From Bacteroides timonensis (lineage in GTDB: Bacteria > Bacteroidota > Bacteroidia > Bacteroidales > Bacteroidaceae), in assembly GCF_000513195.1 (NCBI RefSeq), contig NZ_CBVI010000102.1, forward strand, positions 1-51,646: a DNA stretch of 51,646 nt. Reading direction: 5' to 3'. Made by a program: the position numbers and the translations under genes. Under the pieces are notes generated by a model. The model was not told where the DNA came from. It was given only the letters and a program-made list of their open reading frames with translations, and ran no database searches. Of this stretch, positions 8,775 through 18,124 are shown piece by piece (within the stretch, counting starts at the first letter, position 1; each line of letters begins with the position of its first letter).

Positions 8775-11096
8775 ATGAAGAAAGTTTTCAGAAAAACAAG
8801 CTTGTTGCTGGCTACTGCCCTGATGGGTGTTACCGGTATACAGGCACAAAAAGCTCCGCAGGACATGGATCGCTTCATCGACGCACTGATGAAGAAGATG
8901 ACTGTAGAAGAGAAAATCGGTCAGCTAAACCTGCCCGTTTCCGGTGAAATCGTGACCGGACAAGCACAGAACAGCGATGTAGCCAAAAAGATTGAGCAAG
9001 GATGGGTAGGCGGACTTCTCAATCTGAAAGGAGTGGAGAAAATCCGCGATGTACAGAAACTTGCCATAGAGAAATCACGCCTGGGTATCCCTCTGATATT
9101 CGGTATGGATGTGGTACATGGCTACGAAACAATCTTCCCTATTCCATTGGGGCTCTCTTGCTCATGGGATATGGACGCTATCAGAAAGTCCGCCCGCATT
9201 GCTGCTACCGAAGCCAGTGCCGATGGCATCTCATGGACATTCAGCCCGATGGTAGATATCAGCCGTGATCCGCGCTGGGGACGTGTCAGCGAGGGTAACG
9301 GTGAAGACCCGTTTCTGGGAGGAGCCATCGCCAAAGCAATGGTGTCGGGGTATCAGGGAGTGGACCTCAACAATCAATTGAAACGAAACGATGAGATCAT
9401 GGCATGCGTAAAGCACTTCGCTCTGTACGGAGCCGGAGAAGCCGGACGCGATTACAACACTGTGGATATGAGCCGCAACCGCATGTTCAACGAATACCTA
9501 TACCCTTACCAGGCTGCTGTAGAGGCTGGTGTAGGTAGCGTTATGGCTTCTTTCAATGAAATAGACGGCGTGCCCGCCACAGCCAACAAGTGGTTGATGA
9601 CCGACGTACTGCGCAAACAATGGGGATTCGACGGTTTTGTAGTGACGGACTTCACGGGAATTTCTGAAATGGTTGCGCATGGTATCGGTGACTTACAGAC
9701 AGTTTCGGCACGTGCGCTCAATGCAGGCCTAGATATGGATATGGTGAGCGAAGGCTTCATTGGTACCATTAAAAGGTCTATAGCCGAAGGAAAGGTTGAC
9801 ATGGAAACACTGAACAAGGCTTGTCGCCGTATCCTTGAGGCCAAGTATAAGCTGGGATTGTTTGACAACCCTTACAAATATTGTGACCTGAAGCGCCCGA
9901 AACGGGATATCTTCACCAAAGAACACCGTGATGTTGCCCGTAAGATTGCAAGTGAAAGCTTTGTACTTTTAAAGAATCAACCGGCAAAAACCGGTCAGGC
10001 TCCTGTATTGCCATTAGCAAAGAAAGGTACGGTTGCCGTTATAGGTCCATTGGCAAATACCCGTAGCAACATGCCGGGAACATGGAGTGTAGCTGCACGC
10101 CTCAACGATTATCCTTCTGTATATGAAGGGTTGAAAGAAATGATGGCAGGTAAGGTGAACATCACTTATGCCAAGGGCAGTAACCTCAGTAGTGACGCCG
10201 CTTACGAAGAACGCGCCACCATGTTCGGACGTTCGCTGAACCGTGACAACCGCACAGACAAGGAAATGCTGGAAGAAGCGTTGAAGGTAGCGGCAAACGC
10301 AGATGTCATCGTTGCCGCTTTAGGTGAATCTTCTGAAATGAGCGGAGAAAGTTCAAGCCGGACAGATCTGAATATTCCCGATGTACAACGCACATTACTG
10401 GAAGCATTGTTGAAGAACGGAAAACCGGTTGTATTGACCCTCTTCACTGGCCGTCCATTGACACTGACCTGGGAACAGGAAAATGTACCCGCTATCCTGA
10501 ATGTATGGTTCGGCGGAAGCGAGGCTGCCTATGCTATCGGCGATGTACTGTTCGGTGATGTAAATCCAAGTGGCAAACTGACCATGACATTCCCGAAGAA
10601 TGTAGGGCAGATCCCTTTGTTCTATAATCATAAGAACACCGGCCGCCCTTTGAAAGAAGGTAAATGGTTCGAGAAGTTCCGCAGTAACTATCTGGATGTT
10701 GACAATGATCCACTGTATCCGTTCGGTTACGGTTTGTCATACACCACATTCCAATACGGAAACATTACTTTAAGTGCTCCTGCAATGGATCAGGACGGTT
10801 CTGTAACCGCTGTAGTAACAGTGACCAATACCGGTAAGCGGGATGGTGCAGAAGTTATACAACTGTATATCCGCGACTTGGTGGGAAGCATTACCCGTCC
10901 GGTAAAAGAGTTGAAAGGCTTCGAAAAAATCTTCCTCAAAGCAGGTGAGAGTAAGACGGTCTCTTTCAAAATCACCCCGGAATTGTTGCACTTCTACGAC
11001 TATGATCTCAACTATGTAGCCGAACCGGGAGACTTCGATGTAATGATCGGCGGTAACAGCCAGCATGTAAAGACAGCCCGTTTGAGCTTAAAGTGA
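8775..11096 (+). CDS. GH3 beta-glucosidase, secreted (copy 2)
   Basis: A 773-residue GH3 enzyme with a Sec signal (cut after IQA, about residue 24). Nucleophile Asp292 in VVTDFTG and probable acid/base Glu525 in MSGESSSR sit in the same places as in the first copy at 13. The fibronectin III-like C-terminal domain is complete. The two proteins are almost identical in the catalytic core; differences cluster in the signal peptide, the linker before the sandwich domain and the C-terminal domain. The preferred substrate is inferred as sophorose or longer beta-1,2-gluco-oligosaccharides delivered by SusC/D. It starts an enzyme block with an EEP phosphatase (26 bp downstream) and a second GH144. Confidence 0.94.
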   Translation: MKKVFRKTSLLLATALMGVTGIQAQKAPQDMDRFIDALMKKMTVEEKIGQLNLPVSGEIVTGQAQNSDVAKKIEQGWVGGLLNLKGVEKIRDVQKLAIEKSRLGIPLIFGMDVVHGYETIFPIPLGLSCSWDMDAIRKSARIAATEASADGISWTFSPMVDISRDPRWGRVSEGNGEDPFLGGAIAKAMVSGYQGVDLNNQLKRNDEIMACVKHFALYGAGEAGRDYNTVDMSRNRMFNEYLYPYQAAVEAGVGSVMASFNEIDGVPATANKWLMTDVLRKQWGFDGFVVTDFTGISEMVAHGIGDLQTVSARALNAGLDMDMVSEGFIGTIKRSIAEGKVDMETLNKACRRILEAKYKLGLFDNPYKYCDLKRPKRDIFTKEHRDVARKIASESFVLLKNQPAKTGQAPVLPLAKKGTVAVIGPLANTRSNMPGTWSVAARLNDYPSVYEGLKEMMAGKVNITYAKGSNLSSDAAYEERATMFGRSLNRDNRTDKEMLEEALKVAANADVIVAALGESSEMSGESSSRTDLNIPDVQRTLLEALLKNGKPVVLTLFTGRPLTLTWEQENVPAILNVWFGGSEAAYAIGDVLFGDVNPSGKLTMTFPKNVGQIPLFYNHKNTGRPLKEGKWFEKFRSNYLDVDNDPLYPFGYGLSYTTFQYGNITLSAPAMDQDGSVTAVVTVTNTGKRDGAEVIQLYIRDLVGSITRPVKELKGFEKIFLKAGESKTVSFKITPELLHFYDYDLNYVAEPGDFDVMIGGNSQHVKTARLSLK

Positions 11097-11122
11097 TAAT
11101 TCAGAATAAAAACAAAAGAAAC

Positions 11123-11983
11123 ATGAAACACATAGCTTTACTGACCTGCGTGTGTGGCCTGATGCTTCTTGGCAGTTGCAAAAACCAGTCTGCACAGAAT
11201 GAACAGCCACTGGAGGTGATGACCTTTAATGTTCGCCTGGATGCTCCTTCGGACAGTGCCAATAACTGGAAATATCGCAAAGATAACGTCTGCCAAATGA
11301 TTACCTACTATCAGCCCGACCTGCTGGGTATGCAGGAAGTACGTCACAATCAAATGGAAGACCTGAAACAAGGTCTTCCCCAATACATCGCTTTAGGCGT
11401 AGGACGTGACGATGGCAAGGAAGCAGGCGAATATTGCCCGATATTCTTCAACAGCCACCGGTTCACATTGGTGGAATACGGTAATTTCTCTCTTAGTGAA
11501 CAGCCCGAGACCATCGGCATCAAAGGCTGGGATGCCTCCTATAACCGTATTACTACCTGGGCCATACTGCAAGAAAAGAGTAACGGTAAGAAGCTGGTAT
11601 TCTTCAACACCCATCTGGACAACGACGGAGAGACAGCCCGTAAAGAAGGCGTACAACTCATTCTGAACAAGATTAAAGAGATTGCCCCACACATGCCGGC
11701 CATCATCACCGGCGACTTCAATTGTACTCCCGATGAGATACCTCTGCAGACTCTCGAAAAAGGAGGAATGGAAAATGCGTCGAAGGTGGCAGCCATTACG
11801 TACGGTCCATCCTGGTCTTTCCATGATTTCGGTCGGCTGCTGCTGGAAGAACGTGTCTTGCTGGATTATGTGTTCGTGAGCAGCGGCATGAAAACGAACC
11901 GTTATCGTGTCATTCAGGATAGACCGGAGAATGGCTTCCTTTCTGATCACGATCCCGTACTTGTTGATGTAATCCTTCAATAG
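11123..11983 (+). CDS. EEP-family phosphatase/phosphodiesterase lipoprotein
   Basis: A 286-residue member of the endonuclease/exonuclease/phosphatase superfamily. The start at 11123 is chosen because it gives a clean lipoprotein signal (LMLLGSC, Cys19); the longer frame from a GTG at 11093 overlaps the GH3 stop. All metal and catalytic motifs are present: MTFNVRLD, MQEVRHNQ, NTHLDNDG, ITGDFNCTP, LDYVFVS and SDHDPV. Family members hydrolyse phosphodiester or phosphomonoester bonds in DNA, lipids or small phosphates; secreted lipoprotein forms are common in Bacteroides glycan loci. It lies 26 bp after GH3 and 8 bp before GH144, so it is co-expressed with beta-1,2-glucan enzymes. Removal of phosphoglycerol-type groups from the glucan is a plausible but unproven role. 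Confidence 0.85.
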   Translation: MKHIALLTCVCGLMLLGSCKNQSAQNEQPLEVMTFNVRLDAPSDSANNWKYRKDNVCQMITYYQPDLLGMQEVRHNQMEDLKQGLPQYIALGVGRDDGKEAGEYCPIFFNSHRFTLVEYGNFSLSEQPETIGIKGWDASYNRITTWAILQEKSNGKKLVFFNTHLDNDGETARKEGVQLILNKIKEIAPHMPAIITGDFNCTPDEIPLQTLEKGGMENASKVAAITYGPSWSFHDFGRLLLEERVLLDYVFVSSGMKTNRYRVIQDRPENGFLSDHDPVLVDVILQ

Positions 11984-11991
11984 AAATAGGT

Positions 11992-13314
11992 ATGAAGACA
12001 CAATATAGCTTATTATTGCTCCTGTTGTTGCTAGGCTTTACACAATGTAAAAGCCCGGCAGCAAAACCGGACCGGATAAGCGACGAAGCCCTAATGGACA
12101 CCCTGCAACGCCGTACCTTCAATTACTTTTGGGAAGGAGCCGAACCTAATAGCGGACTGGCATGCGAACGTATCCATATAGATGGTATCTATCCCGAAGA
12201 TGACCAGAATGTAGTGACCACCGGTGGCAGTGGCTTCGGAATCATGGCTGTGCTGGCAGGCATCGACCGCGGTTACATCACCCGTGCAGAAGGACTGGCA
12301 CGCATGGAGCGCATCGTCTCTTTTCTTGAAACAGCCGACCGTTTCCACGGTGCCTACCCGCACTGGTGGTTCGGAAATACCGGACGGGTAAAACCTTTCG
12401 GGCAGAAAGACAACGGCGGTGACCTCGTGGAAACCGCTTTCCTGATGCAGGGCCTGCTTGCCGTATACCAATATTACATCAACGGCTCCCCCGCAGAACA
12501 AGCCCTTGCCGGACGCATTGATACACTGTGGCGTGAAGTTGACTGGAATTTCTATCGCCGGAACGATCAGAATGTACTCTATTGGCATTGGAGTCCCGAA
12601 TACGGCTGGGAAATGAATTTCCCCGTACACGGTTACAATGAGTGTCTCATTATGTATATTCTTGCCGCTGCCTCCCCCACGCACAGCATTCCTGCAGCTG
12701 TCTATCATGAAGGTTGGGCAGAGAAAGGCGCCATTGTCGATCCCCACAAGGTAGAAGATATCGAACTTCACCTGCGCTATCAAGGTTGTGAAGCCGGTCC
12801 CCTCTTTTGGGCACACTATTCTTTCCTCGGACTGGACCCGACAAATCTATCCGATGAGTATTGTCCCGGTTATTTCAATGAAATACGCAATCTTACTCTG
12901 ATCAACCGCGCCTATTGCATCCGCAACCCGAAGCAGTGGAAAGGTTTTGGTCCTGATTGTTGGGGACTGACCGCCAGTTACTCTGTCAACGGATACTCTG
13001 CCCATGCTCCGAACGAGTCGGCAGATCACGGAGTCATCTCTCCCACTGCCGCTCTTTCTTCCATTGTCTATACTCCGGAATACTCACTGGAAGTGATGCG
13101 CTATCTCTATGGAATGGGAGACAAGGTATTGGGACCTTATGGCTTCTATGACGCTTTCAGCGAAACGGAAGATTGGTATCCTAAACGCTATCTTGCCATC
13201 GACCAAGGACCTATAGCTGTAATGATAGAAAATTACCGTACCGGTTTGCTGTGGAAACTATTCATGAGCCATCCCGATGTACAGACAGGGCTAAAGAAAC
13301 TGGGATTTAGATAA
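11992..13314 (+). CDS. GH144 beta-1,2-glucanase-type lipoprotein (copy 2)
   Basis: A 440-residue GH144 protein, closely similar to the one at 2475. The lipoprotein signal ends at GFTQC (Cys19), with Gln at -1, which is less usual. The core motifs TFNYFWEGAEPNSG, DNGGDLVETAFLMQG, HWSPEYGWEMNFPVHGYNE and LAIDQGPIAVMIENYRTG are all present. Differences from copy 1 are scattered, mostly in the N-terminal 40 residues and on presumed surface positions, so both copies look active. It is the last gene of the susC-susD-GH3-EEP-GH144 operon. No strong terminator is seen directly after it. Keeping two GH144 enzymes suggests different cell positions, chain-length preference or expression. Confidence 0.88.
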   Translation: MKTQYSLLLLLLLLGFTQCKSPAAKPDRISDEALMDTLQRRTFNYFWEGAEPNSGLACERIHIDGIYPEDDQNVVTTGGSGFGIMAVLAGIDRGYITRAEGLARMERIVSFLETADRFHGAYPHWWFGNTGRVKPFGQKDNGGDLVETAFLMQGLLAVYQYYINGSPAEQALAGRIDTLWREVDWNFYRRNDQNVLYWHWSPEYGWEMNFPVHGYNECLIMYILAAASPTHSIPAAVYHEGWAEKGAIVDPHKVEDIELHLRYQGCEAGPLFWAHYSFLGLDPTNLSDEYCPGYFNEIRNLTLINRAYCIRNPKQWKGFGPDCWGLTASYSVNGYSAHAPNESADHGVISPTAALSSIVYTPEYSLEVMRYLYGMGDKVLGPYGFYDAFSETEDWYPKRYLAIDQGPIAVMIENYRTGLLWKLFMSHPDVQTGLKKLGFR

Positions 13315-13470
13315 GCCCACCACAGAGTTCAATCTATAATTAATGTGAATCAGTAGTTGAAATAGATTCATTAGGGGATAGAAATGTATAGATAATGATA
13401 AAAAGCATTTACAGCCATCTATGCTCTGATACCATCGCTTTACAGATGAAATTTCTCCGGTTAAATAGGC

Positions 13471-13584
13471 GTTAACTCCTAAGCTTGGGAGCAACGCATT
13501 CCTAAGCTTGGGAGTAATGCACTCCTAAGCTTGGGAGTAACGCACTCCTAAGCTTGGGAGTTAACACCCCCCCTAAAATGGGAG
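13471..13584. repeat. Tandem 23-bp palindromic repeats
   Basis: Four units with core CTCCTAAGCTTGGGAG (first one at 13476) start at 13476, 13499, 13522 and 13545, exactly 23 bp apart. A degenerate fifth (CCCCCCTAAAATGGGAG) begins near 13568. Each core is a near-perfect palindrome around AAGCTT. The array is closed by GTTAACTCC (13471-13479) and GGAGTTAAC (13557-13565). Confidence 0.85.
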
Positions 13585-13879
13585 GTACTACCCCCTCTAC
13601 AATACGCTGTAGCGTGGGTCAGTAAAATTCAGCTTGTTCAGTCACTGAAATCGGAAGATAGGGAAAAAGAAGAGAAATATAAAAAGACAGGCGTATAAAA
13701 TTATCAACATTCAGCCTGTAGCCAATAAAAAACCTTAAAGAGATGGTATGATGAAAGTTTACTTTAAAAACCATCAATAATGAGCCTGATTCAACTGCTG
13801 ATTCGTATAGTGAAACTCTGTGTTACTCTGTGGTGAATAAAGAAAATCCCCTATATTTTTACTCTAACCTTAAATTAAT

Positions 13880-13887
13880 TATCTTTG
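13880..13887 (+). promoter_or_regulatory. -7 box upstream of the SusR-like regulator
   Basis: TATCTTTG matches TAnnTTTG and lies 53 bp before the ATG. No clear TTTG -33 box is seen at the right distance. Confidence 0.5.
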
Positions 13888-13940
13888 TCCCAAGAATAAC
13901 AATAAGGTCATGACCTTTTCTAACCTTTATTCAACCTATT

Positions 13941-16769
13941 ATGGACATCCGAAAAAACATTATCATAACCTGTGTGTCCCTTTTTGTATGCGCCACCATA
14001 CTCGCCAACCAGAAACCTTATGTCACCAACCTCTCACGTGACAAATACCATGCTGCCAATAAGAACTGGTCTATCGGGCAAGATGAGAAAGGCATCATGT
14101 ACTTCGGTAACAGCATCGGCCTGCTGGCATCCGACGGCATGGAATGGAAACTCTTTCAAACACCTGATGCCAGCCTCGTACGCGCCATAGCCGTAGAATC
14201 CCACCACACCATTTACAGTGGCGGCTCCGAAGACTTGGGACGCTGGGATCGAGACCAATCAGGAGAACTGAAATACACTTCACTGAAAGGATTAATCAAT
14301 GGAGATAACCCACTCGACAACCAAAGTTTCTGGCGTATCTGGATAGAAGGCGACAAAGTGTATTTCCAATCTTTCAGTCATATCTACGTATACGATCACC
14401 ACACCATCACTCCCGTTGATGGGCCAAACGCCTTTTTACTTCTTCTGAAGGTACGTAATGAATACTGGGTACAAGAAATGTACGGTGCACTTTATCAATT
14501 GCACAACGGCATACTCAACAAAATCCCCGGGAGCGAATTCCTGAACGGCACCACTACCCGTGTCATCCTACCCTATGATACCGACCGTTATCTGGTAGGC
14601 ACTTCCACCGGTGCAATCTATATCTACGACCAAAAGAACTTTATCCCTTGGAACCTCTCCCTCTCGCGGCAATTGAGAGGACAGGAACTGAACTGCGCCA
14701 TCTATTCCGCCAAACGGAACACCTATTATCTGGGCACACAGCTCAGTGGCATATATGAAGTAGATACCCATGGAAATATCCTCAACCACTTCTCCACTGC
14801 TAACACTCTTCAGAATAACACCGTTCTATCCCTTTACGAAGATAACCAAAATAACATCTGGGTAGCCCTTGACCGTGGGCTCGCTTACATCCGGTATACC
14901 GATGGTTTAAGTTACTACCGTTCCACAGACGGTGGCTTCGGCGGCATATACGATGCTACTATCTGGCACGATAATCTGCTCATCGGAACGAATCAGGGAA
15001 TTTACTACACTCGCCATGACAAGCTCAATGATCTGGATATGTTTTCTTCCCTCAAATTGATAGAGGGCACTCAGGGGCAGGTATGGTCCTTCCGTAAAAT
15101 AGACGGACGGTTGTTTTGTGCACATACTAACGGACTGCTGGAAATTCTTCCCGATCTCCATATCCGTCACCCGTATCGCATCAATACAGGAGTCTTCCGC
15201 ACCCTGGAGGCAACCATCAATGGAAAACAAATACAGATTATCATTACCTACGATGAACTCCTGATATTAAACAGAACTACCGGAGAGCTAAATTCCATGC
15301 GCCAGATCTCCGACCCGATATATAATGCAGAAGTAGACCATTTGGGAAACATCTGGTTGGAAACCAGCAGTCGCGGTGTTTACAAATGCCGTCTGAATGA
15401 CGAACAGAGCGCCTTCCGATACTATACGTATTACGGTAATGAGAAGGACAGCTCACTCCCCGCCCGCCTGCAATTATTCAAATCGGGCGGACGCATCCTA
15501 TTCTTAGGCAATGATCAATTTTATATCTATGATGAGGTCAACGACAACTTGCAGCTTGAGCAGCATCTGAACCGGTGTTTCGAAACGATACACGATCTGA
15601 AACGTATCGTTCCCATCGACAGTGAAGAAAGCTGGGCCATCACCGGCTCATCTGTCTACCGTTTCTTCTACGACGGATACATTGCCCGCATCCGCGAAGC
15701 ATATAAGGTGGAAGCTGACAATCTTTCACTCATCACTGCTTATGAGAATATTTCCGTTCTCAACGACTCCCTCTCACTCATTTGCCTGGATGCAGGTTTT
15801 ATCCTCCATGACTCTCATCGCAGCAAACGGCAAACCGTGGAACTTTCCGCCCCTAATCTGGAATTTATTCATGCCGGAAAAGAACTGAATGCAGGTTTCA
15901 TGGACCTCAATAAAACTATTCATATCCCCCATAAAGACAATACGGTAACTGTCGGCTTCTCTGTCAATGCCGCCTTTGCCGGAAACCTTTTCGTTCAATA
16001 CCAACTGGAAGAAATGGACAGTACCTGGAGTGCCCCGAAGCGACTGAACAGCATTTCCTACGCCCGCTTGCCGCAAGGCAAATACACACTTCGCCTGCGT
16101 ACCACGGACGGGTTAAACAATTACTCACCGGACACTCTTCTGGAATTCGACGTACTTCCTCCCTGGTACAATACTGTCTGGTGGTATCTTACCTGCTGCT
16201 TACTCATTATCGCCACTCTGTTCGGCACCTTCTACCTGATGAAACGACGTCTGCAAACCAAGCACTTGCGTAGAATGAAATCTCAGGAAGCTACACGCCT
16301 GCGCTTGATGAACGAGCAACTGCAAAATGAAATCGAGGAAAAAGATGCCGAGATCTTTACCCAGACCTCTTTCATCATCCACAAGAACGAACTTATCCTG
16401 AAACTGAAAGAGATGGTAGATGAGATTTGTTCCCGTAATACGCAGAAAGCCTTATTACCTCTTTATCAGAAAATAAATACGTTGCTTGCCAATAACCTCG
16501 ATACGGAAGATGACTGGAAAATGTTCCTTATCAAGTTCGAACAGAAGCATCGCAACTTCTTCAAACGGTTGAAAGAGGCGCATCCGCAGCTGACCAACAA
16601 TGACTTGCGTCTCTGTGCCTGCCTCAAGCTGAATATGGAGACTAAGGATATTGCCTCATTAATGAACCTTTCGGTTCGTGCAGTAGAGAATAACCGGTAC
16701 CGATTGCGAAAGAAGCTTGACCTGAAACCTACACAGAACCTGAATGAGTACTTTTTGAATATAGATTAA
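13941..16769 (+). CDS. SusR-like membrane-spanning regulator with propeller sensor and HTH
   Basis: A 942-residue sensor-regulator. The signal or anchor is at residues 1-22. Repeated beta-propeller blades (two-component regulator propeller type, for example NNTVLSLYEDNQNNIWVALD near 290-310) run to about 660, then a Y_Y_Y-like domain (about 675-740), a transmembrane helix (about 746-770), a coiled coil (about 775-830) and a C-terminal LuxR-like HTH (about 889-928, with TKDIASLMNLSVRAVENNR). There is no histidine kinase, phosphotransfer or receiver domain, so this is a SusR-like one-protein sensor, not a hybrid two-component system. It probably senses a glycan fragment in the periplasm and activates the upstream locus. 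Its target is inferred from position only. Confidence 0.88.
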   Translation: MDIRKNIIITCVSLFVCATILANQKPYVTNLSRDKYHAANKNWSIGQDEKGIMYFGNSIGLLASDGMEWKLFQTPDASLVRAIAVESHHTIYSGGSEDLGRWDRDQSGELKYTSLKGLINGDNPLDNQSFWRIWIEGDKVYFQSFSHIYVYDHHTITPVDGPNAFLLLLKVRNEYWVQEMYGALYQLHNGILNKIPGSEFLNGTTTRVILPYDTDRYLVGTSTGAIYIYDQKNFIPWNLSLSRQLRGQELNCAIYSAKRNTYYLGTQLSGIYEVDTHGNILNHFSTANTLQNNTVLSLYEDNQNNIWVALDRGLAYIRYTDGLSYYRSTDGGFGGIYDATIWHDNLLIGTNQGIYYTRHDKLNDLDMFSSLKLIEGTQGQVWSFRKIDGRLFCAHTNGLLEILPDLHIRHPYRINTGVFRTLEATINGKQIQIIITYDELLILNRTTGELNSMRQISDPIYNAEVDHLGNIWLETSSRGVYKCRLNDEQSAFRYYTYYGNEKDSSLPARLQLFKSGGRILFLGNDQFYIYDEVNDNLQLEQHLNRCFETIHDLKRIVPIDSEESWAITGSSVYRFFYDGYIARIREAYKVEADNLSLITAYENISVLNDSLSLICLDAGFILHDSHRSKRQTVELSAPNLEFIHAGKELNAGFMDLNKTIHIPHKDNTVTVGFSVNAAFAGNLFVQYQLEEMDSTWSAPKRLNSISYARLPQGKYTLRLRTTDGLNNYSPDTLLEFDVLPPWYNTVWWYLTCCLLIIATLFGTFYLMKRRLQTKHLRRMKSQEATRLRLMNEQLQNEIEEKDAEIFTQTSFIIHKNELILKLKEMVDEICSRNTQKALLPLYQKINTLLANNLDTEDDWKMFLIKFEQKHRNFFKRLKEAHPQLTNNDLRLCACLKLNMETKDIASLMNLSVRAVENNRYRLRKKLDLKPTQNLNEYFLNID

Positions 16770-16854
16770 TAAAAACGAAATCTATTCCTCTAATCATGTA
16801 ACACCATGAAAAGTATCTGTAACATCCTACTAACCGGTTAAAAAAAACATCGTC

Positions 16855-16862
16855 TATCTTTG
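16855..16862 (+). promoter_or_regulatory. -7 box upstream of the CE15-like esterase
   Basis: TATCTTTG lies 34 bp before the start codon of the gene at 16897, so the esterase can be transcribed apart from the regulator. Confidence 0.5.
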
Positions 16863-16896
16863 CCAACAGATGTAAACCTCTTAAAAAGATAGAAAC

Positions 16897-18117
16897 ATGA
16901 AAAACTGGAAAACACGTTTATGGGTACTGATTGTTCTGCTGAACATGGGTATGGGCATTTCCACATTTGCACAGAAAATCCCCTTAGTCTACACTGTGGA
17001 AAATACGGGAATAAAGAATCCTGCACCCATGTTGCCGGGTATCGATGAACTGCCGGTGGTAAAAACACTGACCGATCCCTTCCAATGGTCCGATGGCAGT
17101 GGCCGTTCAACCCACTTCAAGGACTGGAGCCGACGGCGTGCAGAGATAGCCCGCGAAATAGAACACTACGAAATCGGCGAGAAACCCGTAGTATCGAAAA
17201 AAGACATTACCGCGGATATCATGGATGATACCCTCAGAGTAAATGTAACAGTGAACGGACAGACGCTCACTCTGAAAGCAAAAATTACTTATCCGGCAGG
17301 TAAAGGCCCTTTCCCTGCTATCATTGGAATAGGCAGAGGCACGGGTAGTCTTCCTCCTGCCATCTTCACGAGTCGTAATATAGCACAAATCGCATTCAAC
17401 TTCACACAAGTCATGTCGCACACACAAAAGCGCGGCAACGAGCCTATTAACAAACTTTATCCTGACCGCACGGACATGGGAGCCTATTGCGCCTGGTCCT
17501 GGGGAGTGAGCCGTATCATTGACGGATTGGAAATCGTAGGTAAAAAGAGCAAGATAGATACCAAACGACTGGCCATATCCGGTTGTTCCTTCGCCGGGAA
17601 AATGGCTCTTTTTGCCGGAGCATTCGATGAGCGTATTGCACTGACCATTGCTCAGGAACCGGGTGGTGGCGGTGCGGCAGCATGGCGTGTTTCCGAAACA
17701 CTGGGTGAAGTGGAAACTTTGGGAAGGACCAGTCATGCCTGGTTTAAGGAAAGTATGTTCCAGTATAAAGAAGATAATGTATCGAAATTGCCGTATGACC
17801 ACCACGAACTGTGTGCCATGATAGCACCGCGTGCACTGCTGGTACTCGGAAACCCGGACTATGTATGGCTGGCAGATGAATCGGGTTATGTCTCCTGCCG
17901 TGCTGCCCGTAAAGTATGGGAAACCTTCGGCATTGCCGACAGAATGGGCTTCTCCATCGTAGGCGGACATGGGCACTGCCAGCTGCCCGAAAGCCAGTAT
18001 CCTGAAGTAGAAGCGTTTGTCGACAAGTTCCTGCTTGGAAAGAAGGACGCGAATACAGAAGTAACCATTGCGCCACTTTACGAAAAGGTGGACTATGAGC
18101 GCTGGTTATTCCACTAA
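16897..18117 (+). CDS. CE15-like glucuronoyl esterase family protein
   Basis: A 406-residue secreted alpha/beta hydrolase (signal to about residue 26, FAQ). The CE15 pattern is visible: nucleophile Ser231 in GCSFAGK (most CE15 enzymes have GCSRxGK, with the Lys kept here as Lys235), Glu254 in QEPGGGG, and His360 at the end of GGHGH. Known CE15 enzymes cleave esters between 4-O-methyl-glucuronic acid and lignin alcohols. The Arg-to-Phe change next to the nucleophile and the location next to a beta-glucan locus make that substrate uncertain. It has its own -7 box and is followed closely by the metallophosphoesterase. A role in removing an ester from the locus substrate is possible. Confidence 0.78.
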   Translation: MKNWKTRLWVLIVLLNMGMGISTFAQKIPLVYTVENTGIKNPAPMLPGIDELPVVKTLTDPFQWSDGSGRSTHFKDWSRRRAEIAREIEHYEIGEKPVVSKKDITADIMDDTLRVNVTVNGQTLTLKAKITYPAGKGPFPAIIGIGRGTGSLPPAIFTSRNIAQIAFNFTQVMSHTQKRGNEPINKLYPDRTDMGAYCAWSWGVSRIIDGLEIVGKKSKIDTKRLAISGCSFAGKMALFAGAFDERIALTIAQEPGGGGAAAWRVSETLGEVETLGRTSHAWFKESMFQYKEDNVSKLPYDHHELCAMIAPRALLVLGNPDYVWLADESGYVSCRAARKVWETFGIADRMGFSIVGGHGHCQLPESQYPEVEAFVDKFLLGKKDANTEVTIAPLYEKVDYERWLFH

Positions 18118-18124
18118 AACTCTT

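Larger units (their letters stand above)
13315..13940. other. 626-bp intergenic region before the regulator
   Basis: No gene is seen. It holds CACCACAGAGT at 13318-13328 and its reverse complement ACTCTGTGGTG at 13825-13835, the 23-bp tandem repeats described separately, and the promoter of the regulator near 13880. The CACAGAG ends may mark an old inserted element. Confidence 0.5.

Noticed and set aside
11093..11122. Upstream GTG start for the EEP gene
   Set aside because: It overlaps the GH3 stop and would spoil the lipoprotein signal that begins at 11123.
13471..13584. CRISPR array
   Set aside because: Units are adjacent palindromes with fixed 23-bp period and no unique spacers; no cas genes are in the window.
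17107..17976. Minus-strand open frame (289 codons) opposite the CE15-like gene
   Set aside because: Antisense to the conserved esterase, no promoter or known domain.
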